From Pseudomonas sp. UBA5782 (GTDB lineage: Bacteria > Pseudomonadota > Gammaproteobacteria > Pseudomonadales > Pseudomonadaceae), in contig DIEE01000128.1 of assembly GCA_002418465.1 (NCBI GenBank), forward strand, positions 37,056 through 51,193: 14,138 bases of DNA. The letters run 5' to 3'. Positions 13,876 through 14,138 of this stretch are shown piece after piece. The position numbers and the translations under genes are program-made. Within the stretch, counting starts at the first letter, position 1; every line of letters starts with the position of its first letter. A model generated the notes under the pieces. It did no database searches. It saw only the letters and a program-made list of their open reading frames with translations, and was not told the DNA's origin.

Positions 13876-14138
13876 GCCGTCCCGATGCCCGCGAGCTGCT
13901 GGAAATCGCCCGGCAGACCCTGTTGCAGGAATTGCTCCCCGCGCTGCCCGCCGACAAGCGCTACCTGACCCTGATGGTGGCCAACGCCATGGCCATCGCC
14001 GCCCGCGAACACCAGGCCGGCAGCCGTGCCGACGCGGCGGAGGGCGAGCGACTGCGTGCGCTGCTGGATGACCCGCAGCCGTCGCCGTCGGTACCCCAAG
14101 CGCTGGCCGCGGCGATCCGCGCAGGTCGCTACGACGCG
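13872..14138 (+). CDS. lvaB: DUF6285 protein LvaB (partial, cut by window end)
   Basis: The frame is open from ATG 13872 to the window edge, giving 89 residues. The ATG overlaps the lvaA stop (ATGA) and has GGGAG 7 bp upstream, so the two genes are translationally coupled. The sequence is helical, alanine- and arginine-rich (RPDARELLEIARQTLLQELL, then YLTLMVANAMAIAARE and LAAAIRAGRYDA). This matches the small DUF6285 proteins that follow such kinases. In P. putida, LvaB is needed with LvaA for phosphorylation of 4-hydroxyvaleryl-CoA and has no activity alone. Probably only some 15-30 residues are missing. By analogy, an acyl-CoA dehydrogenase (lvaC) should come next. Confidence 0.85.
   Translation, partial: MSRPDARELLEIARQTLLQELLPALPADKRYLTLMVANAMAIAAREHQAGSRADAAEGERLRALLDDPQPSPSVPQALAAAIRAGRYDA

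Noticed and set aside
1..14138. CRISPR array, insertion sequence or prophage
   Set aside because: No regularly spaced repeats, no transposase or integrase motif, and no terminal inverted repeats with target duplications were seen.

Overview
The window looks like chromosomal DNA of a high-GC Pseudomonas. The evidence is GC-rich codon use throughout, a 451-residue glutathione reductase and a 279-residue GalU of the Pseudomonas type, ppiD directly behind the 3' end of tRNA-Asp, and a levulinate (lva) locus organised as in P. putida. I see no transposase, integrase, phage gene or CRISPR array.

Layout, left to right. Bases 1-54 hold the last 20 nt of a tRNA-Asp and its terminator. Then come ppiD (periplasmic folding factor, +) and its strong terminator. 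A 356-bp AT-rich gap follows, carrying two near-identical palindromes and a -24/-12 (sigma-54) element in front of a small DUF3509-like gene (2346-2624). Next is galU (UDP-glucose synthesis) with its own terminator. Then gor (glutathione reductase), closely followed by a TRIC/UPF0126 membrane protein. A two-gene unit then encodes a DUF2231 membrane protein and a PQQ-type sorbosone dehydrogenase-like lipoprotein, translationally coupled and closed by a terminator. A convergent gene at 7694-9532 (-) encodes a soluble GAF/histidine kinase/receiver hybrid sensor.

The stretch 9533-10619 is a scar region. It holds an unassigned 61-codon open fragment, a short decayed piece of a GH13 alpha-glucosidase gene, one intact 84-residue orphan gene, and further fragments with coding character but no intact frame.

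The right end is the most interesting part: lvaR (-), a PrpR-type sigma-54 activator, divergent from lvaA and lvaB (+). LvaA is an APH-fold kinase, and LvaB is its small DUF6285 partner, cut by the window edge. An almost perfect -24/-12 promoter and an upstream inverted repeat lie between them. In P. putida this locus degrades levulinate: the acid becomes 4-hydroxyvaleryl-CoA, LvaAB phosphorylates the 4-hydroxyl, and LvaC then rearranges the product to 3-hydroxyvaleryl-CoA. The pathway itself is described. The sigma-54 module in front of the DUF3509-like gene is the part I would call possibly undescribed.
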